A stretch of 64,000 nt of DNA from Methylobacterium aerolatum (lineage in GTDB: Bacteria > Pseudomonadota > Alphaproteobacteria > Rhizobiales > Beijerinckiaceae), in contig NZ_BPQE01000015.1 of NCBI RefSeq assembly GCF_022179085.1, positions 98,574 through 162,573 of the forward strand. The letters are read 5' to 3'. A model generated the notes under the pieces. That model worked only from the letters and a program-made list of their open reading frames with translations. It was not told the DNA's origin and ran no database searches. A program made the position numbers and the translations under genes. Of the stretch, positions 17,645-26,798 are shown piece after piece (position 1 is the stretch's first letter; each line of letters starts with the position of its first letter).

Positions 17645-18034
17645 GTGACTGCTGACCCAAACGACGACCTGCTCAACGGTGTCCGCGTTCTCGTCGTCGA
17701 GGACGAAGCAGCCATTTCCATGCTGCTGGAGGACATGCTGCTCGATTTCGGGTGCACGGTCGTCGGGCCGGCGGCACGCCTCAACACCGCCCTCGAGATG
17801 GCGGCCCAGGAGTCCTTCGACATCGCCATCCTCGACGTGAACGTGGCGGGTGAGCCGATCTACCCGGTGGCCGAGGCCATCGTGGCCCGGGACAAGCCGA
17901 TCATCTTCTCCACCGGCTACGGTGGCGCGGGCATCCGCGAGCCCTTCCGTGACCGCCCGGTGGTCCAGAAGCCGTTCAGCCAAGCCGATCTGAAACGCAC
18001 GCTGATCGGGGCGGTCCGCAAGGCGAAGGGCTGA
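17645..18034 (+). CDS. Single-domain response regulator (receiver)
   Basis: 129 residues made only of a CheY-like receiver domain: acidic pair VVEDEAA (about residues 18-22), phospho-acceptor Asp in IAILDVNVAG (about 63), Thr/Ser switch in IIFSTGYGG and the conserved Lys in VVQKPFSQADL. There is no output domain, so it probably passes phosphate or acts through protein contact. The GTG start fits a ribosome site GAAGGGAAG upstream; an earlier TTG is also possible. No histidine kinase is nearby, so it is an orphan. Confidence 0.88.
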   Translation: MTADPNDDLLNGVRVLVVEDEAAISMLLEDMLLDFGCTVVGPAARLNTALEMAAQESFDIAILDVNVAGEPIYPVAEAIVARDKPIIFSTGYGGAGIREPFRDRPVVQKPFSQADLKRTLIGAVRKAKG

Positions 18035-18056
18035 GACGAGGGGCGGAGGCCCGGCC

Positions 18057-18440
18057 TCACAGACCCTCGATCTCGAAGGCCGCCGGGCAATGCTCCGGCC
18101 AGCGCCGCCCGCCGACGAAGACCGCATCGGCCCGCAGGGTCATTGGTGCCGACCAGGGGTGGCGGGTCACCCAGGCCCGCACCGCCCGCGAGAATCGCCG
18201 CCGCTTCACCGCGTTGATCGCGAGCCGCGCCTCGTCGAGGGTGGCACGGGCCTTCACCTCCACGAAGACGATGGTGTCGCCCCGGCGGACGATGAGGTCG
18301 ATCTCGCCTCCGGCCAGGGACACCCGGCGGCCGAGGGGCCGATAGCCGCGCAGCATCAGCGCGCCGAGGGCCAGCCATTCCGCCCGGTGGCCGCGCCGGT
18401 AGGCCGCCTGCCGCTCCGGCCGCGCCGTCCCCGCGCTCAC
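18057..18440 (-). CDS. YraN/UPF0102 family nuclease-like protein
   Basis: 127 residues with the UPF0102 endonuclease-like fold: [20 protein letters not shown], then the catalytic-type pattern [11 protein letters not shown]...[10 protein letters not shown] (E, D, E-x-K). The family resembles Holliday-junction resolvases; its cellular role is still unclear. It starts with GTG overlapping the rsmI stop codon by the sequence GTGA, a sign of translational coupling. The rsmI-yraN pair next to an LpoA-like gene repeats the gene neighbourhood known from enterobacteria. Confidence 0.9.
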   Translation of the reverse strand: MSAGTARPERQAAYRRGHRAEWLALGALMLRGYRPLGRRVSLAGGEIDLIVRRGDTIVFVEVKARATLDEARLAINAVKRRRFSRAVRAWVTRHPWSAPMTLRADAVFVGGRRWPEHCPAAFEIEGL

Positions 18441-19381
18441 GCGCCGTCGCCCTCCGCCTCGCGGGCCAGCACAAGGGCGCGGGCATAGACCTGGCGACGG
18501 GGGAGGGCGGTCTCGTCGGCCACGAGGCTCGCCGCGTCCTTGATGGAATGGCGGGCCAGCGCGGCGCGGAGCGCGGTGTCGAGGGCGGCATCCTCGTCCG
18601 GCCCGGCGGCGCTCTCCGTCGCGGGGCCGATCACCACCACGATTTCCCCCTTGGGCGGCCCTTCCTCGCCGAAGCGGGCCGCGAGGTTGCCCAGGGTGTC
18701 GCGCCGGACGGTCTCGTAGAGCTTGGTCAGCTCCCGGGTCACGGCGGCGGCCCGGTCCGCCCCCAGGGTGGCGGCGGCATCGGCAAGCATGTCGGGGAGG
18801 CGATGGGGCGACTCGAAGAGCACCAACGTGCCCGGCACCTGGGCCAGGGCCTCCAAACGGTTGCGCCGGGCGCCCGCCTTCTGCGGCAGGAACCCTTCGA
18901 AGAAGAAGCGGTCGGTGGGCAGGCCGGCAGCCACGAGGGCCGTCGTCACCGCCGAGGGACCCGGCACGGGCGTGATCGCGATGCCGGCCTCGATCGCCGC
19001 CTGGACTAGCTTGTAGCCGGGATCGGACACCAGCGGCGTGCCCGCATCGGAGACGAGGGCCAGGGCCTCCCCCGCCTGGAGGCGGGCGATCATCTTGTCG
19101 CGCACCGCCTCGGAGGAATGCTCGTGGTAGGCGAGTAGGGGAGTCGTAATCCCGTAATGCGCGAGGAGCGTGCGGGTGACGCGGGTGTCCTCGGCGAAGA
19201 CGGCGTCGGCGGCCGCGAGCGTCGCCAGCGCCCGGATCGTCATGTCGCGCAGGTTGCCGATCGGGGTCGCGACGATGTGTAGGCCGGGGGCGAGCGGTTC
19301 GGCCTCGCTTGCGAGGCCGAAGGCCGTGAAGGTGGAGGTCCGGGGGGATGCCGGGCGGCCGGCTTCGAATCGACGGTTCAT
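18437..19381 (-). CDS. rsmI: 16S rRNA (cytidine-1402-2'-O)-methyltransferase
   Basis: 314 residues. It methylates the ribose of C1402 in 16S rRNA with SAM, tuning decoding. Signatures: [19 protein letters not shown] at about residue 35, [30 protein letters not shown] and [20 protein letters not shown]. An N-terminal ~30-residue extension precedes the domain. It is divergent from the LpoA-like lipoprotein gene (138-base gap) and coupled to yraN. Confidence 0.95.
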   Translation of the reverse strand: MNRRFEAGRPASPRTSTFTAFGLASEAEPLAPGLHIVATPIGNLRDMTIRALATLAAADAVFAEDTRVTRTLLAHYGITTPLLAYHEHSSEAVRDKMIARLQAGEALALVSDAGTPLVSDPGYKLVQAAIEAGIAITPVPGPSAVTTALVAAGLPTDRFFFEGFLPQKAGARRNRLEALAQVPGTLVLFESPHRLPDMLADAAATLGADRAAAVTRELTKLYETVRRDTLGNLAARFGEEGPPKGEIVVVIGPATESAAGPDEDAALDTALRAALARHSIKDAASLVADETALPRRQVYARALVLAREAEGDGA

Positions 19382-19519
19382 CGTCGGCGAGATTGCCACA
19401 GAGGCGCCCCGGCGTCGCGGCGCGGCCCGTGGAGAACGGGGGAAGACGGTGCCGCACCATTTACAACCTGTGCTCCGCCCGACAGGCTCGGGTCTGGAAT
19501 CACCGGAAGGAATGCTCGG

Positions 19520-20764
19520 ATGGCGCGAGGGTGGTGCGCGCGCGGGCTGATCGGACCGGCCGTCCTGCTCGGCACGACGGCGCTCTCGGCCTGCGTCGGC
19601 GGATCCGACACGGCGGGCTCCCGGCGGGTGCTCCCGCCCATGACCGAGGCGCCGCTGATCGAGGGCCAGCCTCCGGCCGCCGGGCGGGACATCCCGGTCG
19701 CCGCCGGCAACGGCGCGCGCATCGGCACGGGGTCGGTCAAGGTCGCGCTGGTGGTGCCGCTCACCGGGCAGGGCGCGGCGGTGGGCGCGGCGATGCGCAA
19801 CGCGGCCGAACTTGCCTACGAGGACGCGCAGCAGCCCGACCTCGCGATCCTCGTGGAGGACGACCGGGGCAACCCGGAGGGCGCGCGGGAGGCGACGGAC
19901 CGGGCGCTCAAGGGCGGTGCCGAGATTGTCCTCGGACCGGTCTTCGCCGCCAACGTCCAGGCGGCGGCCGGGCCGGCGCGGAGCGCGGGCAAGCCGATCA
20001 TCGCCTTCTCGACGGATTCGAGCGTGGCGAGCAAGGGAATCTACCTGCTGAGCTTCCTGCCGCAGCCGGAGGTCGATCGCATCGTCGAGCAGGAGGTCGC
20101 GGGCGGGCGCCGCTCCTTCGCCGCCCTCATCCCCGAGACCGCCTACGGCAACGCCGTCGAGGCGCAGTTCCGGGAGGCCGTGACCCGCCGGGGTGCCCGC
20201 CTCGCCGGGGTGGAGCGCTACCCGGCGGGAACGCCGGGGCCGGCGATCCAGCGCCTCGCCGAGGTCGTCACCGGCCCCAGGGCCACCGCCGACACCCTCT
20301 TCATCCCCGAGACGGCCGACGGCCTGCCCGTGGTGGCCGCCGCCCTCACCAAGGCCGGCTTCTCCCCGGCCCGCGTCCGCCCCATCGGCACGGCGCCCTG
20401 GAACGAGCCCGCCCTGTTCGCGCTGCCCGCCTTGCAGGGCGCGCGCTTCGCCGCCCCCGACCGGACCGGCTTCTCCGGCTTCAGCGGCCGGTATCAGGCG
20501 CGCTTCGGCGCCACACCCCCGCGCGTCGCGTCCCTCGCCTACGACGCTGTGATGCTCACCGCGACGCTCTCCCGGCAATACGGATCGCAGCGCTTCGCCG
20601 AACCCACGCTCACCAGCGGCTCGGGCTTCGCCGGGCTCGACGGCACCTTCCGCTTCCGGCCTGAGGGCCTGAGCGACCGGGCGCTCGCCGTCTACGAGAT
20701 CCGCAACAACGCCGCCACGGTGGTGAGCCCGGCGCCGCGGGTGCTCGGCAAGCCGGGATTGTAG
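19520..20764 (+). CDS. LpoA/YraM-like lipoprotein with periplasmic-binding fold
   Basis: 414 residues with a lipoprotein signal (lipobox LSAC at about residues 22-25), a linker, and a type I periplasmic-binding-protein fold (VKVALVVPLTGQGAAVGAAM from ~73; IVLGPVFAANVQAAAGPARS). In gammaproteobacteria the counterpart LpoA activates PBP1A from the outer membrane. Here the position beside rsmI-yraN supports the same family, and a PBP1A gene lies 12 kb away. It could also be read as a branched-chain amino acid binding protein, but no permease genes are near. The activator role is inferred. Confidence 0.8.
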   Translation: MARGWCARGLIGPAVLLGTTALSACVGGSDTAGSRRVLPPMTEAPLIEGQPPAAGRDIPVAAGNGARIGTGSVKVALVVPLTGQGAAVGAAMRNAAELAYEDAQQPDLAILVEDDRGNPEGAREATDRALKGGAEIVLGPVFAANVQAAAGPARSAGKPIIAFSTDSSVASKGIYLLSFLPQPEVDRIVEQEVAGGRRSFAALIPETAYGNAVEAQFREAVTRRGARLAGVERYPAGTPGPAIQRLAEVVTGPRATADTLFIPETADGLPVVAAALTKAGFSPARVRPIGTAPWNEPALFALPALQGARFAAPDRTGFSGFSGRYQARFGATPPRVASLAYDAVMLTATLSRQYGSQRFAEPTLTSGSGFAGLDGTFRFRPEGLSDRALAVYEIRNNAATVVSPAPRVLGKPGL

Positions 20765-20966
20765 GGGCTTAGGACCGTTCCGAGAGCCCGTGCGACGCCT
20801 TCCCGAACCCTCGCCGTCCCAGCGAGCGCGGGCAGCGCCATCCGCATCCGGGCCGGCGGGACGTTTCCGACCGGCGCGTGTCCCCGGATAGCCTCGCCTG
20901 TGCCCGCAAGGACGGCGATGCCGCCGCCGGCTCCGGCGGGGGTGTCGCGCCCCGCCGGGACACCCT

Positions 20967-22472
20967 TCAGTATGCGTTCTCGGTCTTCAGCAGCGCGAAG
21001 GGGGTCGTCAGCAGGATCTGGAGATCGAACAGGACCGACCAGTTCTCGATGTAATGGAGGTCGTGCTCCACGCGCCGCTGCAGCTTCTCCGGCGTGTCGG
21101 TCTCGCCGCGCCAGCCGTTGATCTGCGCCCAGCCGGTGATGCCCGGCTTGACCCGGTGGCGGGCGAAATAGCCGTCCACCACTTGGTCGAACAGCATGTT
21201 GGCGGCCTTGGACTGGAGGGCGTGCGGGCGCGGGCCGACGAGGGAGAGGTCGCCCTTCAGCACGTTGAAGAGCTGCGGCAACTCGTCGAGGGAGGTCTTG
21301 CGGATGAACCGGCCGACGGGCGTGACGCGCCGGTCACCCTTGGTGACCATCTTGTCACCGGTGGCGTCGCAGAGGTCGGTGTACATCGAGCGGAACTTGT
21401 AGACCTCGATCAGCTCGTTGTTGAAGCCGTGCCGCTTCTGGCGGAACAGCACCGGCCCCCGCGAGGTGAAGCGCACCGCCAGGGCCACGGCGATCATGAT
21501 CGGCGACAGGGCCAGCAGCGCGAGGAGGGCGACGCACCGGTCGAACACCGCCTTCACCACCACGTCCCAGTCGGCGATGGGCTTGTCGAACACGTCGAGC
21601 ACCGGCACCGAGCCGAGATAGGAGTAGCTGCGCGGGCGCAGCCGCAGCTTCGCCGCGTGGGCCGAGAGGCGGATGTCGATGGGCAGGACCCAGAGCTTGG
21701 CGAGCATCTGCAGGATGCGCGTCTCGGCCGTGATCGGGATCGTGAAGACGATGAGGTCGACCCGGTGGGTCCGGGCATAGGCCACGAGGTCGTCGACGTT
21801 GCCGAGCTTCGGATAGCCGGCCACGAACTCGGTCGACCGGTCGTCGTTCCGGTCGTCGAAGACGCCGACGATGCTGATGCCGGTCTCGGCCTGGGCCTCC
21901 AGGGCGGCGATGAGCGCCTCGCCGGCCGCCCCGCCGCCGACGATCGCCGTGCGGCGGTCGAACCGGCCGGCGCGGGTCTGCGCCTCCACGAAGCGCGAGA
22001 GGGCGACGCGACCGCCGAGCAGGGCGGCGAGCCCGACGCCGTAATAGGTCCCGAGCCACAGGCGGGAGGTTTGGTCCGCGAACTTCGCGAGGACGAGGGC
22101 GGCGGACAGCAGCAGGAAGGTCAACGTCCAGGCGGCCAGCGCCCGGATGGCGGATTGGCCGAAGGCGCGCATCGCCTGCAGCCGGTAGGCGCCGGCCGCC
22201 TGGGCGAGGCCGACGGTGGCCAGCGGCACAAACAGGATCGCCGCCGCGTAAACGGCGCTCGCCTGGGTGTGCCCGTGGAGCATGAGGGCGTAGAGGGCCG
22301 CGCCGATGGTCAGGATCGCGGCGCCCTCCAGCATCCGCACGGAACCGCACAGGACGAGGGGCGACAGCGCCTTGGGACGGGAGACCGCGCCGGTCTCCCC
22401 GGGTTGGGGCGCCGCATAACCCGCGACGGGGCGTGCCGCCTCCATGATGTCTCGGACGTCGAATGCACTCAT
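20967..22472 (-). CDS. Undecaprenyl-phosphate glucose phosphotransferase
   Basis: 501 residues. It transfers a sugar-1-phosphate, usually glucose, to undecaprenyl phosphate and so starts exopolysaccharide repeat-unit synthesis at the inner membrane. Four or five N-terminal membrane helices (about 50-170) are followed by a CoA-binding/Rossmann-like region ([20 protein letters not shown], ~175), one more helix near 320, and the catalytic domain with [34 protein letters not shown] and [17 protein letters not shown]. Full length for the WcaJ/PssY type. The Wzc/Wza-like genes lie 5-7 kb downstream. Confidence 0.95.
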   Translation of the reverse strand: MSAFDVRDIMEAARPVAGYAAPQPGETGAVSRPKALSPLVLCGSVRMLEGAAILTIGAALYALMLHGHTQASAVYAAAILFVPLATVGLAQAAGAYRLQAMRAFGQSAIRALAAWTLTFLLLSAALVLAKFADQTSRLWLGTYYGVGLAALLGGRVALSRFVEAQTRAGRFDRRTAIVGGGAAGEALIAALEAQAETGISIVGVFDDRNDDRSTEFVAGYPKLGNVDDLVAYARTHRVDLIVFTIPITAETRILQMLAKLWVLPIDIRLSAHAAKLRLRPRSYSYLGSVPVLDVFDKPIADWDVVVKAVFDRCVALLALLALSPIMIAVALAVRFTSRGPVLFRQKRHGFNNELIEVYKFRSMYTDLCDATGDKMVTKGDRRVTPVGRFIRKTSLDELPQLFNVLKGDLSLVGPRPHALQSKAANMLFDQVVDGYFARHRVKPGITGWAQINGWRGETDTPEKLQRRVEHDLHYIENWSVLFDLQILLTTPFALLKTENAY

Positions 22473-22604
22473 CGGCCCGGTCTTTCAGTCTCGCGCCCCG
22501 CTGAACGGCGGGCAGACTGGCACGGGCGAATCTCTGAATGCTTAAAAGCAGCCAGATCATTGATACGATATGGTGGATTCGCGTGCTTCCGCTGACCGGT
22601 CCGG

Positions 22605-23288
22605 TCAGCTCACCGGGATGCTGCGCAGGCTCGACCAGATCGTGCCGTAATGGCAGACCGTGGCGACGAGGACGAAGGCGTGCCAGATCGCGTTCTGGAA
22701 GGGCAGCGTCCGCCAGACGTGGAACACCACGCCGATGGAGTAGAGGCCGCCGCCGATGGCGAGGAGGCACAGGGCCGTCGGCTGAAGGGCCGCGATGACC
22801 GACTCGTAGGCGAGGAGGCCGCTCCAGCCGAGGATCAGGTAGAGCGCGATGGAGAGCCGGTCGAACCGCCCCGGCAGCAGCAGCTTCACTGCGATGCCGA
22901 CCAGCGCCACCACCCAGATCACCGCGAGCAGGGCGTAGGCCTTGGCGCCCGAGCCCACCAGGGCGACGAGGGGCGTGTAGGTCCCCGCGATCATCAGGTA
23001 GATCAGGGCGTGGTCCGCCCGGCGCAGCAGCCATTTGCGCGGGCCGACCGGGTACAGGTTGTACGTCGCCGAGACGGCGAGCATCAGGACCAGCGCCAGG
23101 GCGTAGACGAAGACGGCAGCCTGGGCGCCGAGCGCGAGATGGGTTCCCACCGCCGTGAGGACGAGAACCACCGCGCCTGCCAGCCCGAACAGCACCCCGA
23201 GACCGTGGATGATCCCGTCCGCGAGAATTTCCCGCGGCGTGTAGTTCCACGTCAGGGTCACAGGGCGCCCGTCTTCGGCGAGAGACAT
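22605..23288 (-). CDS. Hemolysin III / PAQR-family membrane protein
   Basis: 227 residues with about seven membrane helices. Family marks include DGIIHGLGVL near the first helix, the SATYNL motif in the third, and the terminal histidine region IWHAFVLVATVCHYGTIW, which with the early His forms the putative zinc site. Bacterial PAQR (TrhA/YqfA) proteins affect membrane fluidity and energetics; the haemolytic activity that named the family is not general. It stands between the sugar transferase and ctaA, without obvious coupling. Confidence 0.9.
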   Translation of the reverse strand: MSLAEDGRPVTLTWNYTPREILADGIIHGLGVLFGLAGAVVLVLTAVGTHLALGAQAAVFVYALALVLMLAVSATYNLYPVGPRKWLLRRADHALIYLMIAGTYTPLVALVGSGAKAYALLAVIWVVALVGIAVKLLLPGRFDRLSIALYLILGWSGLLAYESVIAALQPTALCLLAIGGGLYSIGVVFHVWRTLPFQNAIWHAFVLVATVCHYGTIWSSLRSIPVS

Positions 23289-23436
23289 TGTTTAGCCTCC
23301 TGCTCAAGCAGGAGAGTAAATCTGTGAAGGGGCAGTCGTTCCACCGGTAAACTGCGCAACGTTGTCTTATCCTCCGGTTTTCAGCGGGTAAGGATAAAAA
23401 TCCCCCGCCGAAGCCGGACGCGTTGCGCCGCGCAGC

Positions 23437-24549
23437 TCAGGCTCCCCGTGGCGCGAGGCCGGGAACGGGTGCTTCCCGCACCGTCCGCGCCGCCCCGGTG
23501 GCGGGCACGCCCCGGCACAGCCGGGCATGGACCGTCGCCATCGACAGCACCATCATCGCGAGCACCTGGTGCGCGAGGGCCGCCCAGAGCGGCACCGCGA
23601 GCAGCAGGGTCGCGATGCCGAGCGCCGCCTGCGCCAGGACGAGGCCCGCCACCACGGTGGCGCGGCGGGCGACCGCCGTCCCTCCCGCCGCGATCCGCGC
23701 GTCCACGACGTGGATCAGCGCGAGCGCGAGGAGGAGATAGGCCACGATGCGGTGATCGAACTGCACCAGCAGGTGGTTGTCGACGAAGTTCTCGATCCAG
23801 GGCCGCACCGCGAACAGGTTGTCGGCCGAGGGGATCAGCACGCCGTCCATATCGGGCCACGTGTTGTAGACGAGCCCTGCATGGGAGCCCGCCACGAGGC
23901 CGCCCAGAAAGATCTGCGCCAGGACGAGGACGGGCAGCGCCAGGGCCGTGGCGCGCAGCCGGGCCGGGGCGGCGGTCACCCGCGCCCGGGCCTCGCCGGT
24001 CGCGAGCCAGACCAGCACGGCCAGGATCAGGCTCGCCGTCGTCAGGTGCAGGGCGAGCTTCAGCGGCGCCACCGCCGTCATGCCCGGCTGGAGGCCGGAG
24101 GCGACCATGATCCAGCCGATCGCCCCCTGGAGGCCGCCCAGCGCGCCGAGGGCGAGGAGGCCGAGCCCGAGGCGGCGGCGGATCATGCCGCGCCACCAGA
24201 ACACGATGAGGGGCAGGAAGAAGGCGAGGCCGAGGAGGCGGCCGAGGACCCGGTGCCCCCACTCCCAGGCGTAGAGCACCTTGAAGGAGGAAAGCCCCAT
24301 GCCCTGGTTGAGGATCGCGTATTGCGGCGTGTCCCGGTACTTGGCGAATTCCGTGGCCCAGTCCGCCTCCGACAGGGGCGGGACGATGCCCGTGACGGGC
24401 CGCCACTCGGTGATCGACAGGCCCGAGCCGGTGAGCCGCGTCGCGCCGCCCACCGCCACCATCGCGATGACGAGACCGGCGACGATGAAGAGCCACAGGC
24501 GCACGGACGCGTGGCGCCCCTCCGCGATGCGATCCGTCCGACTGCCCAT
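23437..24549 (-). CDS. ctaA: Heme A synthase
   Basis: 370 residues, about eight membrane helices. It oxidises heme O to heme A for the aa3-type cytochrome c oxidase. The four haem-ligand or conserved histidines are in YAWEWGHRVLGRLLG, LKLALHLTTA, VQFDHRIVAYLLLA and ALAHQVLAMMVL, and GGATRLTGSGLSITEWRPV marks the first outside loop, as in type 2 CtaA. The ATG of MGSRTDRIAEGR was chosen; an open frame continues upstream as Arg/Pro-rich non-coding sequence. Divergent from the DUF2842 gene. Confidence 0.95.
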   Translation of the reverse strand: MGSRTDRIAEGRHASVRLWLFIVAGLVIAMVAVGGATRLTGSGLSITEWRPVTGIVPPLSEADWATEFAKYRDTPQYAILNQGMGLSSFKVLYAWEWGHRVLGRLLGLAFFLPLIVFWWRGMIRRRLGLGLLALGALGGLQGAIGWIMVASGLQPGMTAVAPLKLALHLTTASLILAVLVWLATGEARARVTAAPARLRATALALPVLVLAQIFLGGLVAGSHAGLVYNTWPDMDGVLIPSADNLFAVRPWIENFVDNHLLVQFDHRIVAYLLLALALIHVVDARIAAGGTAVARRATVVAGLVLAQAALGIATLLLAVPLWAALAHQVLAMMVLSMATVHARLCRGVPATGAARTVREAPVPGLAPRGA

Positions 24550-24727
24550 CGTGCCCTCCACGCGATCTCCCGTGCCTCGTTCCGGACGACGCGTTAAGGG
24601 ATGCGGTCTCCGGCGGCAACGCGCGTCCCGACGCATGGGGCCTCCGCCAGCGGCAACGCGCCGGTTGCCTCGCCCCGGTCCGGGAGGGTAGCTCCGCCCC
24701 AGAGACGGAGCCTTGGGGGAACGAGAG

Positions 24728-24931
24728 ATGCCGCGACGCATCCGCTTGCTGATCGGGACGGTGGCGATCCTCGTGTTCGTCTGCCTCTACGCGCCCCTGG
24801 CCATGGCCCTGGCCGACAGCAAGATCGCCGAGACCCCCGCGGCCATCCAGGCCGTGCTGTACTCGATCCTCGGGATCGCCTGGATTTTTCCCCTCATGCC
24901 GCTGATCAAGTGGATGGAGCGGCCGGACTGA
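24728..24931 (+). CDS. DUF2842 small membrane protein
   Basis: 67 residues, two membrane helices: MPRRIRLLIGTVAILVFVCL onward and IQAVLYSILGIAWIFPLMPL, ending IKWMERPD. The pattern fits DUF2842, an alphaproteobacterial family of unknown function often found beside ctaA, as here, where the two genes diverge. The ATG is preceded by GGGGGAACGAGAG; a TTG five codons earlier is less likely. Confidence 0.85.
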   Translation: MPRRIRLLIGTVAILVFVCLYAPLAMALADSKIAETPAAIQAVLYSILGIAWIFPLMPLIKWMERPD

Positions 24932-25034
24932 CCGGGACCGTCCGATCCCCTCGTTTTCGCCTCACTCGCGGACCATGGAGTGACAGGCGATTCGCGCACC
25001 GCAGTCGCAGTCACAAGTTGCGAGTCCCTGCTTC

Positions 25035-25376
25035 ATGGTCTCCCCGCGTCTCGCCGCGTTCGTTGTCTGCCTGATCCCGGTCGGCGCGTTGGCACAGGGG
25101 ACCCCCCGCAGCATTGGGGAGTGCGAGCGCCTCAAGAACGACCTCGCCTACAACCAGTGTCTCGCCATGTTCGGCCCAGCCGCCCGGAACGTCGCGGCGG
25201 GCTACGCCTCCGTCGATGCGGCGGCGGCGCCGGCCCTGCCCGAGGCCGCGCCCGCCGCGGAAGCCGAGGCGGAGGCGCCGTCCCGGGGCCGCCGCTATCG
25301 CGGGCGCCACCGCCGGCAATACGCGATGTTCTCGGCCAACGAGGGCGGCGGCTACCGCCGCAGGCACCGCCGCTGA
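25035..25376 (+). CDS. Small secreted protein with basic tail
   Basis: 113 residues: signal peptide (about 1-21, ending GALA), a conserved-looking segment GECERLKNDLAYNQCLAMFG whose two cysteines could form a disulfide, an Ala/Pro/Glu linker, and a strongly basic tail (SRGRRYRGRHRRQYA... GGGYRRRHRR). The basic tail may bind nucleic acid, polysaccharide or the membrane. No named family recognised. The start is the ATG beginning the signal peptide. Confidence 0.65.
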   Translation: MVSPRLAAFVVCLIPVGALAQGTPRSIGECERLKNDLAYNQCLAMFGPAARNVAAGYASVDAAAAPALPEAAPAAEAEAEAPSRGRRYRGRHRRQYAMFSANEGGGYRRRHRR

Positions 25377-25559
25377 GGCGCCCGCGACCCGCACAGGGAC
25401 GGGATATTGCGCTGCGGAAGCTCGGCCATTACTTCGGTCATCAACCTCGTGTTATCTAATTCCAGTATTAGGCGCGGTTGAATGCCGCTCGAATCGCGCC
25501 GATAAACTATCGCTTCAGTTGCCTTGCCCCAAACCGGGCGAACCGCAGCGGAGAGAGCG

Positions 25560-26771
25560 ATGGCGACGGTTCTGCATGGGGAGATGAGGCACGGCCTCCA
25601 GGCCGGCGAGGCCGGAACCGCCGCGTCGGCGCGGGACCGGATCGGCGCCGAGATCCTGCCCGGCCTGGAGCCGGCGGAGGCCCTGTGGCGCTCCCTCGAT
25701 GCCTCGGGCGATTCCCTCGCCACCCCCTACCAGCGGTTCGACTGGTGCTCCGCCTATCTCGAGGCGATGGACGAGACGCCGATGGCGCGGGTCGCGGTGC
25801 TCCGCGACGGCACCGGCCGGGTCCGCCTGCTGCTGCCGCTGGTCCTGCGTCTGGAATACGGACTCGTCGTGGCCCATTCCGTGGGCGACGACCACGCCAA
25901 CTACCATCCGCCGCTCTTCGCGGCCCGCGACGCGGCCGCCCTGACGCCGGAGGAGGTCCGCTCGGCCCTGGCCTCGGCGGGGAAGGCCGCCGGCATCGAC
26001 GTCTTCCACCTGCGGCACCAGCCGGAAGCCTGGGAGGGCGTGCCCAACCCCTTCGCCGTCGGCGGGGAACCCGAGCGCAGCGCCGCCTACGGCCTGACCC
26101 TCGATGCCGACCCCGAGGCGACCACCAAGCGCCTGTTCAGCGGCGACGCCCGCAAGAAGCTGCGATCGAAGGAGAAGCGTCTTGTCGAGGCCCTCGGTCC
26201 GGTGGAACTGCGCCGGGCCGAGAGCGACGAGGAGGCCCGCGCGGTGCTCGCCGCCTTCTACGCTCAAAAGGCGGCGCGGTTCGCCGGCATGGGGATCGAC
26301 GATCCCTACGCCCCGGAGGCGGTGAAGCTCTTTCTGGAGCGCTCCGCGTCCGGCGCCCATCCGGCCATGGAACTCCACGCCCTCTGCGTGGCCGAGACCG
26401 GGCGTATCCTCGCGGTGTTCGGCGGCGCGGTGAACGCCACGCGCTACAGCGGCATGTTCACGTCCTTCGACGCGGACCCCGAGGTCGGCCGGTTCAGCCC
26501 CGGCGACCTCCTGCTCTTCCATCTGCTGCGGGAGCAGAGCGCCCGGGGCCGGGTCGGCTTCGACCTCGGCATCGGCGAGGCCCGCTACAAAGCCAGCATC
26601 TGCGACCAGACCCTGCCCCTCGTCGAGGCGCTCGTGCCGGTGTCGGGACGGGGCCACGTCTTCGCCCTGTCCCGCGTCATGCTCCGGCGCCTCAAGCGGC
26701 GCATCAAGGCGGATCCCCGCCTGTTCGCGATGGTGAACCGGGTGCGGGCGCTGGTGCGCCGGCCAGCCTGA
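25560..26771 (+). CDS. CelD/BcsL-like GNAT acetyltransferase
   Basis: 403 residues of the GNAT_6 (CelD-like) type: paired acyltransferase folds with FDWCSAYLEAMDE near residue 65, DHANYHPPLF, the basic stretch ARKKLRSKEKRLVEALGP and the C-terminal GRVGFDLGIGEARYKASICD. Such proteins occur in cellulose and exopolysaccharide clusters and probably add acyl groups to the polymer precursor. The ATG has a GAGAGAG ribosome site; an upstream TTG was not used. Convergent with the Wzc-like gene, whose stop lies 27 bases away. Confidence 0.85.
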   Translation: MATVLHGEMRHGLQAGEAGTAASARDRIGAEILPGLEPAEALWRSLDASGDSLATPYQRFDWCSAYLEAMDETPMARVAVLRDGTGRVRLLLPLVLRLEYGLVVAHSVGDDHANYHPPLFAARDAAALTPEEVRSALASAGKAAGIDVFHLRHQPEAWEGVPNPFAVGGEPERSAAYGLTLDADPEATTKRLFSGDARKKLRSKEKRLVEALGPVELRRAESDEEARAVLAAFYAQKAARFAGMGIDDPYAPEAVKLFLERSASGAHPAMELHALCVAETGRILAVFGGAVNATRYSGMFTSFDADPEVGRFSPGDLLLFHLLREQSARGRVGFDLGIGEARYKASICDQTLPLVEALVPVSGRGHVFALSRVMLRRLKRRIKADPRLFAMVNRVRALVRRPA

Positions 26772-26798
26772 CAGGAGCAACAGGCTCCCTTCGCGGCA

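Noticed and set aside
20870-20930. Further copy of the CCCTGGATTGC repeat
   Set aside because: Only the pieces GTTTCCGACC, GTCCCCGGAT and GCAAGGACGGC remain; the left arm cannot be traced, so it is not listed as a feature.
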